Assembly (NCBI RefSeq): GCF_014534655.1
Contig: NZ_JACVVD010000008.1
Coordinates: 244,352 to 308,351, forward strand
Direction of reading: 5' to 3'
Source of the DNA: Paenibacillus sedimenti
GTDB taxonomy: Bacteria > Bacillota > Bacilli > Paenibacillales > NBRC-103111
DNA: 64,000 nucleotides
Both the position numbers and the translations under genes were made by a program. The notes under the pieces were generated by a model, which saw only the letters and a program-made list of their open reading frames with translations, had not been told where the DNA came from and ran no database searches. Shown in pieces: positions 43,094 to 53,500 of the stretch; the first letter of the stretch is position 1; each line of letters starts with the position of its first letter.

Positions 43094-45361
43094 ATGAAGC
43101 GGTTTCCGATGATGCTTCAACTGGCATTAATCCTGTTCTGCGTCATGGCCGTTCCCACGGCGATCTTAACATGGTACAGCGGCGCGCAAATTTTACGGAA
43201 TTCAAAGCACGCCATTGCAGAATCCTCGCTCGCCGGATTGAACGCCAGCCGGAATCTGAACGAGAATGCACTGAACATCATGTCCCAGTATACGATACGT
43301 CTTGCCGGTACCCACTTTTTCGACCGTATCCGCCCGTACAAGACCTTTGCCGAACTCAATTTGAATTTCGACAATGTCAGCAGCGCGTTGGCCGTGCACC
43401 AGGACCTGTTGAATTTAAACAAAATAGGTGATGGCGTATATTCCTCTTTCTTTTACCTCAGCGATTCGGACTATGTGGTGTCCACAGACAAAGGTATTAC
43501 GAGGCTGGACGGGTACGAGTCCATCGATTGGATGCAGGAGGCGCTTGCGGAGCGAAGCGGAATCAGCGGCGTCTGGTATCCGCGCAAGCTGGATTCGGGG
43601 GTACATGTTGTATCGTATGTGCTTCCGCTCAACCGACTTTCAACCACGACGCGCGGCACGATCGTCGTGAATTTGCGGGAAAGTCAAATCGAGAATCACT
43701 TGCGTTCATCGGAGACACGTGAGCAAGCCTACTTACTCATGGAATCGAACGGAACCATTATCTCTCACAATGACAAGAGCTTGCTGCTCAAGAACGGCAG
43801 CGAGGAGCCGTTTATTCGTGAGATTATGGATAACGGCTCCTCGGAGGGTTATGCGTTTCGCGAGCTTGAGAACGAGCGATTGCTGTACACATGGTCCCGG
43901 TCGAAGCAGTTCGGATGGATAAACGTTAACATTTACTCGGTCAATGAACTGATGACCAAGACCCACACCTTGCAGCGAAACATCATCTTGCTTACCGCCG
44001 TCATTATTTTTGCAGGGACCGTTCTGACTGTCTTTCTCGCGACGTGGCTGTCCAAGCCGGCTAGGGAGCTGGTCCGAACGTTGCGAAGGCACGGAAATTT
44101 GGGGATTGAGGGCAAGAATGAGATCGCTTATCTCGATGCGGCGTTCCGACGTATGCAGGAAGAAGAGGACGTGCTCCATAATCTGTTGAATGTTCGCGAA
44201 CAGGATGCCCGCAGTTTGGCGGTTCATAACCTGCTGCGGGGCATATCGCTCCCTCAGGTAGCCCAGATATTTCCGAATCCCTACTTCCTTGTCGCCATCG
44301 TCTCCATTGACCGATATCGAAAGTATGTGAGCAATAACAATCCGGAGACGCGCAGCTACCATCGTTACCTGCTTATCTCGAATTGCGACAGTTTGTTCAC
44401 GGAAGGACTGCATGCACGGTGCGTCTATCAAGGCGACGGCTGCTTCGTCATCGTGATCAACTACGGGCAGGCGGAGTATGCAAGTGAAGGCGCCGGTATT
44501 TATGCCGTGCTCAGCGAGATTCGGGATAAAGCGGCAGAGCTGCTGGACCACTCCGTCACGATCGGCGTAAGCAGCCCGACAGAGTCGAGCGATACGATCT
44601 CGGATCGCGTTGTTGAAGCGATGGAAGTCATCAAACATCGCATGATCGAGGGAAGCGGCGGTATTACATACTGGAAGGAGAAAGACGGTGGCGATAAATA
44701 TATTTATCCCGCCAATAGCGAAAGGCGTATTCTCAACTTCCTGGATAAGGGCGATTTCGACAGCATCATCAAAGAATTGGACATCATAGGCGGAGAAATT
44801 CGTTCCGCGGAATATATTTCTTACGATAATATCTTGTTTATTTACCATCAATTGGCCGGCGTAACCATTAAGCACCTTAGAGAGAATAATGTCAGCACGG
44901 CGCGAATTTTCGCAGGAAGAGGCAATATTTACGCGGCCCTTGCATCGATCGATACGCTTGATGAGCTTGAGGAGTATCTTCGCGAATTCTATGGCGAGAT
45001 CGTGCAGTACCTTGTACGTACACCAGACGGGGCCAACAACTACGGTGAGCGCATCATAACCTATATAAATGAACATTATCGCGACGAAATCGTATTTGAG
45101 GAGATGGCGAAGGAAATCGGCATCAGCTACTCGTACATGCGCAAGATCGTATACGAGAGGACGGGCATGAGTCTGATCGATTATCTCAATCAGCTGCGAA
45201 TCGAGAAGGCGAAACAGCTGCTCGTGGACTCGAAGCTGACCATCGCGCAGATTGCGATTGAGGTCGGGTACTATAACGTGCAAAGCTTCAACCGGTTTTT
45301 CCGTAAATTCGAAGGCATGCCTCCCAGCAGCTACAAGGCGGCGAAGTCTCGGACAATGTAA
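43094..45361 (+). CDS. Membrane-bound AraC family regulator (YesS-like)
   Basis: 755 residues; GGAGG precedes the ATG. TM1 about 8-28, an extracellular sensor domain of about 260 residues, TM2 about 297-318 (IILLTAVIIFAGTVLTVFLA), a cytoplasmic linker, and a C-terminal AraC double helix-turn-helix (about 655-750: IVFEEMAKEIGISYSYMRKI, LTIAQIAIEVGYYNVQSFNR). This one-protein receptor type regulates polysaccharide loci in Paenibacillus and Bacillus (YesS for rhamnogalacturonan). It lies directly upstream of the permease, binding-protein and GH105 genes and is their likely activator. Confidence 0.92.
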   Translation: MKRFPMMLQLALILFCVMAVPTAILTWYSGAQILRNSKHAIAESSLAGLNASRNLNENALNIMSQYTIRLAGTHFFDRIRPYKTFAELNLNFDNVSSALAVHQDLLNLNKIGDGVYSSFFYLSDSDYVVSTDKGITRLDGYESIDWMQEALAERSGISGVWYPRKLDSGVHVVSYVLPLNRLSTTTRGTIVVNLRESQIENHLRSSETREQAYLLMESNGTIISHNDKSLLLKNGSEEPFIREIMDNGSSEGYAFRELENERLLYTWSRSKQFGWINVNIYSVNELMTKTHTLQRNIILLTAVIIFAGTVLTVFLATWLSKPARELVRTLRRHGNLGIEGKNEIAYLDAAFRRMQEEEDVLHNLLNVREQDARSLAVHNLLRGISLPQVAQIFPNPYFLVAIVSIDRYRKYVSNNNPETRSYHRYLLISNCDSLFTEGLHARCVYQGDGCFVIVINYGQAEYASEGAGIYAVLSEIRDKAAELLDHSVTIGVSSPTESSDTISDRVVEAMEVIKHRMIEGSGGITYWKEKDGGDKYIYPANSERRILNFLDKGDFDSIIKELDIIGGEIRSAEYISYDNILFIYHQLAGVTIKHLRENNVSTARIFAGRGNIYAALASIDTLDELEEYLREFYGEIVQYLVRTPDGANNYGERIITYINEHYRDEIVFEEMAKEIGISYSYMRKIVYERTGMSLIDYLNQLRIEKAKQLLVDSKLTIAQIAIEVGYYNVQSFNRFFRKFEGMPPSSYKAAKSRTM

Positions 45362-45378
45362 GCGTTTAACCAACATTG

Positions 45379-45425
45379 AGCTGCCTCCTCGGTCCGTGAT
45401 GCCGATGCAGGCAGCTTAACTTTTG
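45379..45425 (+). terminator. Terminator after the regulator gene
   Basis: AGCTGCCT (45379-45386) pairs with AGGCAGCT (45409-45416), then TAACTTTTGC. The next 190 bases should carry the promoter of the transport operon; no site was recognised with confidence. Confidence 0.6.
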
Positions 45426-45615
45426 CTACAATGATTCAGAATTGATCATTTTTGCTCCTCGGACAACCATATGGCACGAATAAAATCAATAATGATGAGG
45501 AAAATCAATACTCACGATTTACCGAGCGGTTTACGGAACAGTATGATGAGATCAACCTCGGCACGAACCAAAAAGAAAATCAACCGAGGCCTCACGTATA
45601 GAGGAGGTGAGACTT

Positions 45616-46584
45616 TTGAGTGCTATAGCTACTTCTGATTCCAGAAATGAAACCGCTTTAACGCTTTCTAAAGACAATAAACGGGGGCTCTTTTACTTTC
45701 TGCGCCGAGATTGGCAGCTCTACTTCCTGCTGCTTATTCCATTGGCGATGGCACTGGTCTTTAAGTATGCCCCCATGTTCGGACTCACGCTAGCCTTTAA
45801 AGACTATAAGATCGCGAAGGGTTTCTGGGGCAGCGAATGGGTCGGGTTTGAAGTGTTTCTAGATATTTTCGCCAAACCCGACTTCATCAAAGCGATTCGG
45901 AATACGCTGATGCTGAACATCTTGGACCTAACGTTTAGCTTTACGATGCCGATTGTACTCGCTTTATTGATCAATGAGATCAAGAGCGTCATGTTCAAGC
46001 GCGTGAACCAGACGCTGCTCTATCTGCCGCATTTTTTGTCCTGGGTTATTATCGGCGCCATCGCCTATCAGCTGCTAAGCGAAGGCAGCGGCATGATCAA
46101 TAATCTCATTGAGCAACTGGGAGGCGACCGCATCCCGTTCTTGCAAGAGGACACCAATTGGCTGATCAGTTATTTGCTCATAGGCGTGTGGCAGAGCATG
46201 GGATGGGGCACCATCATCTATTTGGCTGCCATGAGCGGCATTAACCCGGAGTTGTATGAAGCAGCTATCGTCGATGGCGCAGGCAGATGGAGAAAAATGT
46301 GGAACGTTACGCTGCCCGGGATACGGATGACGATCGTGACCTTGTTGATCTTGAGTTTGGGCCATGTGATGGGCGGCTCCTTCGAGCGAATTATTGCCTT
46401 ACAGAACAAGGCGACCACCGAGTTCACCACCACCATTCCGGTTCTGGTGTACCGTTGGGGGATTGAGAGCGGCAACTTCAGCCGAGCGACCGCACTCGGT
46501 TTGTTTCAGGCAATCATCGGGCTTATCCTCGTCTTGATCGCCGACCGGATCGCGAAGAAACTGGGCGAAGACGGATTGATTTAG
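45616..46584 (+). CDS. Sugar ABC transporter permease, LplB type
   Basis: 322 residues from the TTG at 45616, eight bases after GGAGG; GTG 45607 overlaps that site. Six membrane helices; the EAA loop that contacts the ATPase is YEAAIVDGAGRWRKMWNVTL. The N-terminus WQLYFLLLIPLAMALVFKYA and PMFGLTLAFKDYKIAKG are typical of LplB/YteP permeases for complex uronide-containing oligosaccharides. No ATPase gene lies here; such systems usually share an MsmX-type ATPase encoded elsewhere. Confidence 0.93.
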   Translation: MSAIATSDSRNETALTLSKDNKRGLFYFLRRDWQLYFLLLIPLAMALVFKYAPMFGLTLAFKDYKIAKGFWGSEWVGFEVFLDIFAKPDFIKAIRNTLMLNILDLTFSFTMPIVLALLINEIKSVMFKRVNQTLLYLPHFLSWVIIGAIAYQLLSEGSGMINNLIEQLGGDRIPFLQEDTNWLISYLLIGVWQSMGWGTIIYLAAMSGINPELYEAAIVDGAGRWRKMWNVTLPGIRMTIVTLLILSLGHVMGGSFERIIALQNKATTEFTTTIPVLVYRWGIESGNFSRATALGLFQAIIGLILVLIADRIAKKLGEDGLI

Positions 46585-46599
46585 GAAAGGAAACGAACC

Positions 46600-47499
46600 A
46601 TGAAAACATCTGTTGGCACCAATGCCGTGCAGCGTCGATGGCGCCTGGACATTTGGGACTTGCTGATCCGTCTCGTACTGATTGCCGCCTCCCTGGCTTG
46701 CACGCTGCCGTTCGTTCACGTCGTTGCCAAATCGTTTAGCGATGACGCTTATGTAATCGCTAACAAAGTTTACCTCTGGCCTGCAGGCTTCACTCTCGGG
46801 GCCTACGAGAAAATTTTTGCTGACGCCAGCATCATGAGATCGCTTTACGTATCCGTCCTTATCACAGTGCTGTTTACGATTTTGGGGATGATCGTCACGA
46901 TTTGTGCGGCCTATCCGCTATCGCGCAAGCAGCTCAAAGGCCGCACGGTGCTCACCTTTATCTTTGTGTTCACCTTGTACTTCGGCGGAGGGATTATTCC
47001 CGACTACATGCTGATTAACAGCCTGGGGATGCTCGACACGATATGGTCGCTCGTGCTGCCGCTTTCGTTCAGTGCTTTCAATATGCTGATCTTACGAAGC
47101 TCGATCGCGAGCAGCATTCCGGTTAGCCTGGAGGAATCGGCGCGGATCGACGGAGCCGGGCATTTCCGAATTCTGTTCAGCATCGTGCTTCCGCTCTGCA
47201 AGCCGATCCTTGCGACGTTGTCCCTTTTTTACGCGGTAGGCCGCTGGAATCTTTATTATGATGCCTTGTTCTACATTAAACAGAATCCCGATCTGCGTCC
47301 TTTGCAGCTGAAATTGTACTACCTGGTTATCCAGGCGAGCGAAAGCTTCCAACTGGAAGTCACACAAGTGTCGCTCAGCAATCCCGAGGTGCTCAAGGCA
47401 TCGGTCGTAGTATTCGCGACGCTGCCGATCATCTGCGTCTATCCGTTTATCCAGAAATATTTTGTTCGGGGAGTAATGCTTGGAGCCGTCAAGGAATGA
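46600..47499 (+). CDS. Sugar ABC transporter permease, YtcP type
   Basis: 299 residues starting 15 bases after the first permease, with GGAAAGGAAACG upstream. Six membrane helices, EAA loop LEESARIDGAGHFRILFSIV, and the characteristic end FIQKYFVRGVMLGAVKE. It forms the heterodimeric channel with the preceding gene. The C-terminal segment is closely related to the orphan permease tail at 11486-11632. Confidence 0.93.
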   Translation: MKTSVGTNAVQRRWRLDIWDLLIRLVLIAASLACTLPFVHVVAKSFSDDAYVIANKVYLWPAGFTLGAYEKIFADASIMRSLYVSVLITVLFTILGMIVTICAAYPLSRKQLKGRTVLTFIFVFTLYFGGGIIPDYMLINSLGMLDTIWSLVLPLSFSAFNMLILRSSIASSIPVSLEESARIDGAGHFRILFSIVLPLCKPILATLSLFYAVGRWNLYYDALFYIKQNPDLRPLQLKLYYLVIQASESFQLEVTQVSLSNPEVLKASVVVFATLPIICVYPFIQKYFVRGVMLGAVKE

Positions 47500-47546
47500 C
47501 CTCAAGCGGCTTTAGCATAAATACTAATGAAGATGGGGGAATTACG

Positions 47547-49169
47547 ATGAGCAAGAAGAAAATTGTTCCTATGCTTTTGGCTTCCGTGATGAGTGTCGGA
47601 CTTCTGGCAGGCTGCACGGATAGTAAGAAAGAACCGTCTCCGTCCGCAGGAAGTTCCGCGAGTCCAAGCCAGAGCTCGAGCGACTACTCGAAAGGCTTTA
47701 CGGAGACGGTCAACCTCGATATTCCGGTCTATGAGCGTGCGTTCGAAGGCTGGAACGTATCGGACAACTTCTATACGCGCTATATCCAGAAGGAATTCGG
47801 GGACAAATATAACATCAAAGTCAATTTCGTGCCGATTACGCGGAACGCCGAAGTTCGGGATTTCCAACAGCTGCTTGCCGCTCAGAAGGCGCCGGATATT
47901 ATTTTCCACTATGACATGCCTCAAGCGCTTGCTTACTACGGCGAGGGCGTCATGCAGCAGCTGAATTATGATGAGATCGCCAAATATGCTCCGACATATT
48001 GGAAGAATTTAAGCAAAACCAATGAACAATACGGCACCGTTGACGGAAAGAAAACGTTCGTCTTCGCCGCACGTCCGAACTATAGTAACTGGGTCAGTAT
48101 TATCCGTAAAGACTGGGTCGAGAAGGTCGGCATGAAGGTGGAGGATCTGACGTCGCTCGAGAAGTTCAACGAGATGCTCGTGAAATGGAAGCAAGCGGGA
48201 CTCGGCGTCGCAGGCGGAGCCTTAACCAGGAACAATTTCAATTACAGCTATGCGTTCCGGGATTGGCCAATCGATCCGAAGTACCGCGCGCTCTACTCCG
48301 ATCTGGCCGTCGCGGATTTCACAACCGCCGATACCGAACGCTGGCTGCGTAACTTGAACTATCAATACAATAACGGTCTTATTGACAAGGAGTTCTATCT
48401 GCGCGACGACGACAATAAAGTTAAGGCCGAGTTCGTTGCAGGCAAGACGGGCAATTATGGTTTCTACATGTCCAGCAATACCGACGTATTCAATGCTACG
48501 CTGAAGAACAATCCGGGCGCCCAGTTTGCCGTGGTACCGCCTGAAGCCGGCGTTCCTCAAGGACGCAAGCCGCAGGGTCGCGCCGACTATCCGTTCGGTC
48601 TCATCATGGGCATTAATCACAAATCGTCAGATAAGGAACGCGCAGCCGTCTGGATGTATCTCGAGTGGATGAGCCAACCGAAGAACTTGTTCTTCCTGCA
48701 GAACGGCGTCGAAGGCCAGAACTACACCCTGGATTCCGAAGGACTGCCAGTGAAAGTAAAGGATTTCAAAGGCGAATCGAAACTTTCCCAGAACAACAAC
48801 AAAGACTACTGGGCGCTTGTGACCGAAATTGCGGAATTCTCCACCCCGGAATTGACGAAAAAGGCGAACCTGCGTAACTGGTCGCCTGCCGGACACGAGA
48901 AACTGGCTGAGCAGATGATTAAATACTGGGAAGATTATAGTCAATATCGGACGCCGGACGCGATGTTTACCGTAGTGCTCAAGAAAGTGAGCGAGTATAA
49001 GGCGGACCTGAACGCCCTCTTCCAGGAGCAATACTTGAAGGTTGCCCTCGCTCCCGCAGACAAATTCGACGCGGTGTACGCGGAGGCAAAGAAAAAGTTC
49101 CTCGAAGCCGGCTATCAAGAGATTTTGAATGAGAAGCAAAAAGCGATCGACGCGAAGCAATTCAAGTAA
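47547..49169 (+). CDS. Sugar ABC transporter substrate-binding lipoprotein, LplA type
   Basis: 540 residues from the ATG at 47547; a longer frame to 47496 has no site. Signal peptide with lipobox LLAGC (Cys23), then a Ser/Pro-rich tether (SPSAGSSASPSQSSS) and an extracellular solute-binding protein family 1 fold (ETVNLDIPVYERAFEGWNVS, FQQLLAAQKAPDIIFHYDMP). Large LplA/YtcQ proteins capture oligosaccharides. With the two permeases and GH105 the ligand is probably an unsaturated rhamnogalacturonan oligosaccharide. Confidence 0.93.
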   Translation: MSKKKIVPMLLASVMSVGLLAGCTDSKKEPSPSAGSSASPSQSSSDYSKGFTETVNLDIPVYERAFEGWNVSDNFYTRYIQKEFGDKYNIKVNFVPITRNAEVRDFQQLLAAQKAPDIIFHYDMPQALAYYGEGVMQQLNYDEIAKYAPTYWKNLSKTNEQYGTVDGKKTFVFAARPNYSNWVSIIRKDWVEKVGMKVEDLTSLEKFNEMLVKWKQAGLGVAGGALTRNNFNYSYAFRDWPIDPKYRALYSDLAVADFTTADTERWLRNLNYQYNNGLIDKEFYLRDDDNKVKAEFVAGKTGNYGFYMSSNTDVFNATLKNNPGAQFAVVPPEAGVPQGRKPQGRADYPFGLIMGINHKSSDKERAAVWMYLEWMSQPKNLFFLQNGVEGQNYTLDSEGLPVKVKDFKGESKLSQNNNKDYWALVTEIAEFSTPELTKKANLRNWSPAGHEKLAEQMIKYWEDYSQYRTPDAMFTVVLKKVSEYKADLNALFQEQYLKVALAPADKFDAVYAEAKKKFLEAGYQEILNEKQKAIDAKQFK

Positions 49170-49194
49170 TCGCGATACCTAGATGAAACTTGGG

Positions 49195-49219
49195 AGCCCC
49201 TGCCTCAAGCGGGGGCTCT
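49195..49219 (+). terminator. Intra-operon hairpin
   Basis: GAGCCCC (49195-49201) pairs with GGGGCTC (49213-49219). There is no T run. It may protect the binding-protein mRNA or weaken read-through into GH105. Confidence 0.5.
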
Positions 49220-49236
49220 AGATTATGGAGGCCATA

Positions 49237-50298
49237 ATGAAGCTGAAACTTGACGGATCGGCGAACGATCTGAGGCATGTCGTCGGTCGTATCGCAGACT
49301 ATACGTTCGGGATGGATTTGACGTGGGATTGGCCGGGCGGCGTCGCTTTCTACGGCGTCAGCCGGGCTTTCGAAGTGACGGGCGAGGCTTCCTTTCTGGA
49401 ACGGATGGCCGATTGGGTCGAGCAATATATCGAAGCCGGCCTCCCGGGCTGGACCGTAAATACGTGCGCGATGGGGCACATGCTGCTCTCCCTCTACGAA
49501 CAGACGAAGGAACAGAAATACCTCGATATCGTGTTAAGCAAGATCGACTATCTGGAACATAAAGCGTTGCGTTTCGGAGACCGGGTGCTTCAGCATACGG
49601 TGTCGGCCAACAACGATTTTCCGGAGCAATGCTGGGCGGATACGCTGTTCATGGCGGCGTACTTCCAGCTCCGTGCCGGCGTGATGCTCGGGAAGAGAAC
49701 CCTCATTGACGATGCGCTGAACCAATTCGTATGGCATATTCATTATTTGCAGGACGAGGCTTCCGGTCTATGGTACCACGGCTACAACAATATTAAGAAG
49801 GATCATATGTCGGGGATCCATTGGGCGCGTGCCAACGCCTGGGCGGCTTATACGATGTCGCGGGTGGGCAGGGTGCTGCCGGAAGCTTACCTGTATCCGC
49901 CGTTTATGCATATCGTAAGCTCTCTGCGCGACCAGCTTGCCGCGATCAAGCATCTGCAGAAGGAAGACGGTCTCTGGGGTACTGTTCTCGATTACCCGGA
50001 TGCTTACGGTGAAGTATCGGCGACGGCCGGCATCGCTGCAGCGATGGTCATGCAAGGCAATCCGCTGCATGCAAAGTACGCTCGGAAGGCACTGGACGGC
50101 ATTCTGGCCAATATTGCCGGCAATGGAAGAGTCTTGAACGTATCCGGCGGAACCGCTGTGATGAACGACATTGATGGTTATCTCGGCGTAGACCGGAAGT
50201 GGGCGCAAGGTTGGGGACAAGGGCTTGCGCTCGCATTTCTCACGGCGGTTATCGAGGCGGCCGAATCGCAAGCGGAAGTCGCTGCAACTCGGGATTAA
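49237..50298 (+). CDS. GH105 unsaturated rhamnogalacturonyl hydrolase
   Basis: 353 residues from the ATG at 49237 (GGAGG five bases upstream). (alpha/alpha)6-barrel enzyme that removes the 4,5-unsaturated galacturonic acid from the non-reducing end of rhamnogalacturonan fragments by hydrating the double bond. The catalytic Asp135 lies in QCWADTLFM, and HWARANAWAAYTMSRV and GWGQGLALAF are family landmarks. No signal peptide, so it acts on imported products of the lyase. It closes the transport operon. Confidence 0.9.
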   Translation: MKLKLDGSANDLRHVVGRIADYTFGMDLTWDWPGGVAFYGVSRAFEVTGEASFLERMADWVEQYIEAGLPGWTVNTCAMGHMLLSLYEQTKEQKYLDIVLSKIDYLEHKALRFGDRVLQHTVSANNDFPEQCWADTLFMAAYFQLRAGVMLGKRTLIDDALNQFVWHIHYLQDEASGLWYHGYNNIKKDHMSGIHWARANAWAAYTMSRVGRVLPEAYLYPPFMHIVSSLRDQLAAIKHLQKEDGLWGTVLDYPDAYGEVSATAGIAAAMVMQGNPLHAKYARKALDGILANIAGNGRVLNVSGGTAVMNDIDGYLGVDRKWAQGWGQGLALAFLTAVIEAAESQAEVAATRD

Positions 50299-50384
50299 GA
50301 GTGACCGGAGCTTCACTAAGCTTATTCCGTAACTTGGCGAGCGGGGAAGTATTGAACACATGATAGTTGGATGACACCTCTGCG

Positions 50385-50413
50385 ACCGCTTGCTTTCAAG
50401 CGGTTTTTATTTT
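50385..50413 (+). terminator. Terminator of the transport/GH105 operon
   Basis: ACCGCTTG, loop CTTT, CAAGCGGT, then TTTTATTTTAT. The PL11 gene is therefore a separate transcription unit; the bases to 50588 should hold its promoter. Confidence 0.85.
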
Positions 50414-50588
50414 ATAGCGCCTACGCTGCAGCATGCGATTGTGATTGATATTAGGTGGATAGACAGCCGTAAATGTACGGTCCGGAGGTTAAAAGGCGGG
50501 ATAAAAATGAATGCGCTTTCGTGGTCAATCGGCCGGCAGTCAAGATGAAAGTTTAGATCTAACAATCCATTTCAGGAGGCTAAAGATC

Positions 50589-53500
50589 ATGCGATATTTT
50601 GAGAAAATGAAAAGCAAGGCTCCGGTTTCCAAATTTCTATTGTTTGTATGGATCTTATCTATGCTGCTTCCGCTATATGCGGTTCCAGTTTCCGCAGCCG
50701 ATACGACCCTTATTAGCGACGACTTTACCGGTTATCCTCCGGGTCCGATAGTCATTGGAAGCGGGAACACCTGGACGAAGGAGGGAACTGCTCCTGCCGT
50801 GAATGTTGTCCAGGATACGGTGACGGGAAGGACCTATGCGGCGATCAGCCATGATGCAACAGGGTCATCTTATTTTGGACAAAGATTTGCAGCCCAAAAC
50901 GGAGGGTTGATCCTCGAATTCGATGTGAACCTTCCCACCGCCAAAGGCGGAACTTTGTGGGTGATGGACGGTAAAGTGAATGCAACCAATGCGGCTGTTT
51001 TGCGCTATCAATTGGATGCAGGGGTTATCAAGCGTCATAATGGAACCGCGCAGATCAACTATGATACGACGCATTGGTACCGGTTTAAAATAATTTTCAA
51101 CACTCCCCAAAGAAAATACACCACCCATATTACCGATTTGAACACGGGAAGCTCGGTAGTCTGGCCGGATACCTTTTACAGCGATAGAGCCAGGATCAGC
51201 AGTTTCGGATTTTTCGTCAACCCGGGCGGCGGTAAAATCAATCTGACCAATGTGCGAGTAACGGCAATGGATTTGGCTTTAAGCCAATTGCAGCTCGTCA
51301 GCGGAAGCTTTAATCCACAGCTTAATCCGCCCTTCGATCCTAAGATCGATCAATATACCGTTGAGGTTCCTTATTCGGTCAACGCCGTTTCCGTTACTCC
51401 GGTAGCCAGCAATCCTGACGGCGTGAGCATGAAGGTTGGTGATACAGGCGTTGCAAGCGGATCGCCGGTGAACGTCAAATTAGAGGGAAGTACATCCACT
51501 TTTGGAGTTTCGGTAGCTTCTTCCGTCTACACGGATGTAGCACGGACTTATAAGGTCACTGTAAACAAACTTGAGAAGTCCCCGAATTTGAACTATGTTA
51601 CGGCGGAAGCCGGAGATTCCAAGGTGCTTATCGGCTGGGAAGAGACAATTGATCCCTCCTACAAGGCGGCCAATATTTACCTGGTGAACGCTGATCAGTC
51701 TCTCACGCTCGTCGATACCGTACAGAAAGGGACCTACATCTCGACCATAACGGGACTTGCCAACGGAACACCATACACCTTTATGGTGAAAGGTGTCTAT
51801 GAATACGAGGGTGAAGCCCTAATGGAGTCGTCCGGTATCGCAGTGAGCGCGACTCCGGTTTCACTGCCCCCTCGCCAGATGGAAAGCCTGAACCGAGGCC
51901 TTGTCGCCGTCCAAACGGACAATGGGGTTTACTTGGGCTGGCGTATGCTGGGTACGGATCCGGAAAGCGTCTCTTTCAATCTTTACCGCAACGGGCTCCT
52001 TGTCAATTCAGCTCCCATAACGGGAAGCACGAACTACCTGGATTCCGAAGGTACAGCGGATTCTAAATACTTTGTTCGCCCGGTTGCAGGCGGCGTTCAG
52101 CAGCGGAGGTCCGAAACGGTCCATGTTTGGGGTACGAATTACTTGTCAATCCCGATCCATAAACCGGCTGACGGCATCACGCCATCCGGCGATCCTTATT
52201 CATACCGGGCTAATGATGCTTCCGTAGGCGACCTGGACGGCGACGGCGAATATGAAATCGTGTTGAAGTTAGATCCGACCAATGCCCGGGACAATTCCCA
52301 AGCCGGCTATACGGGCAATACTTATTTCGATGCTTATAAGCAAGACGGTACTTTCCTTTGGAGAATCGACATGGGGAAAAATATCCGCTCCGGCGCTCAT
52401 TACCTGCATCCGATGGTTTATGACCTGGATGGCGATGGAAAGGCTGAGTTGGCCGTCCGGACCGCGGATGGTACGATTGACGGGACAGGGGCTGTAATCG
52501 GCGATGCCCATGTGGATTACCGGAACTCAGCAGGATATGTATTGTCAGGACCTGAGTTTTTTACCATCTTTGACGGAGCTACGGGCAAAGCACTGGCTAC
52601 CGCTGCGTATGATCCGCCGAGAGGCAATGTCGCGGACTGGGGAGACAATTACGGAAACCGCGTTGACCGCTTCGGTGCGGCCATCGCCTATCTGGACGGA
52701 AAAAGGCCCAGCGTTGTTATGCAGCGGGGTTATTATACAAGAATGGTATTTGCCGCTTATAACTGGCGAGACGGACAACTAACCAAGCTATGGACATTCG
52801 ATTCCCGGACGCCCGGCAACGAGTCTTATGCAGGACAAGGCAATCACCAGCTAAGCGTGGCGGATGTCGATGCAGACGGCAGGGATGAAATTATTACCGG
52901 TGCCGCCGCAATCGATGATAATGGAACAGGTTTATGGAACTCCCGTCTCGGACACGGCGACGCGATGCATCTCAGCGATCTCGATCCAAATCGGCTGGGG
53001 TTGGAATTGTTTGCCGTTCAAGAGGATACTTCGGCAAAATATTCATCGGACATGAAGGATGCACGGACCGGAAGGGTCATATGGGGTCAACCCCAAATCG
53101 GAATCGATGTTGGCAGAGGCTTATCGGCCGATATTGATCCGAGGCACATCGGAGCGGAAGCCTGGTCGATCGACGGCGCCTGGAACAGCACGACTGGTGG
53201 ACTGTATAGCGCGCAAGGAACCAAAATATCGAATCAGATTCCTTCCTCCAACTTTGCGGTATGGTGGGACGGAGATTTGAGCAGGGAGCTGTTTGACCAT
53301 GATTGGTTGGGTGATACGATCAGGGTTGGCATTCCGAAAATCGACAAGTGGAATTACGAAACGAACCGCCTCGAGAATATCGTGACCCTAAGCGGTACCT
53401 ACTCCAATAACGATACCAAAGGAAATCCGACTTTGCAGGCGGATATACGTGGTGACTGGAGAGAAGAAGTCATCGTCAGGACGGAAGACAGCAGCGAGCT

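Noticed and set aside
43733..45376. A 547-codon open frame on the minus strand
   Set aside because: It lies wholly antisense to the well-supported AraC regulator gene, has no ribosome site or domain, and reflects the codon bias of the sense gene.
49768..50361. 197-codon minus-strand frame over the GH105 gene
   Set aside because: Antisense to GH105 with no domain or ribosome site.
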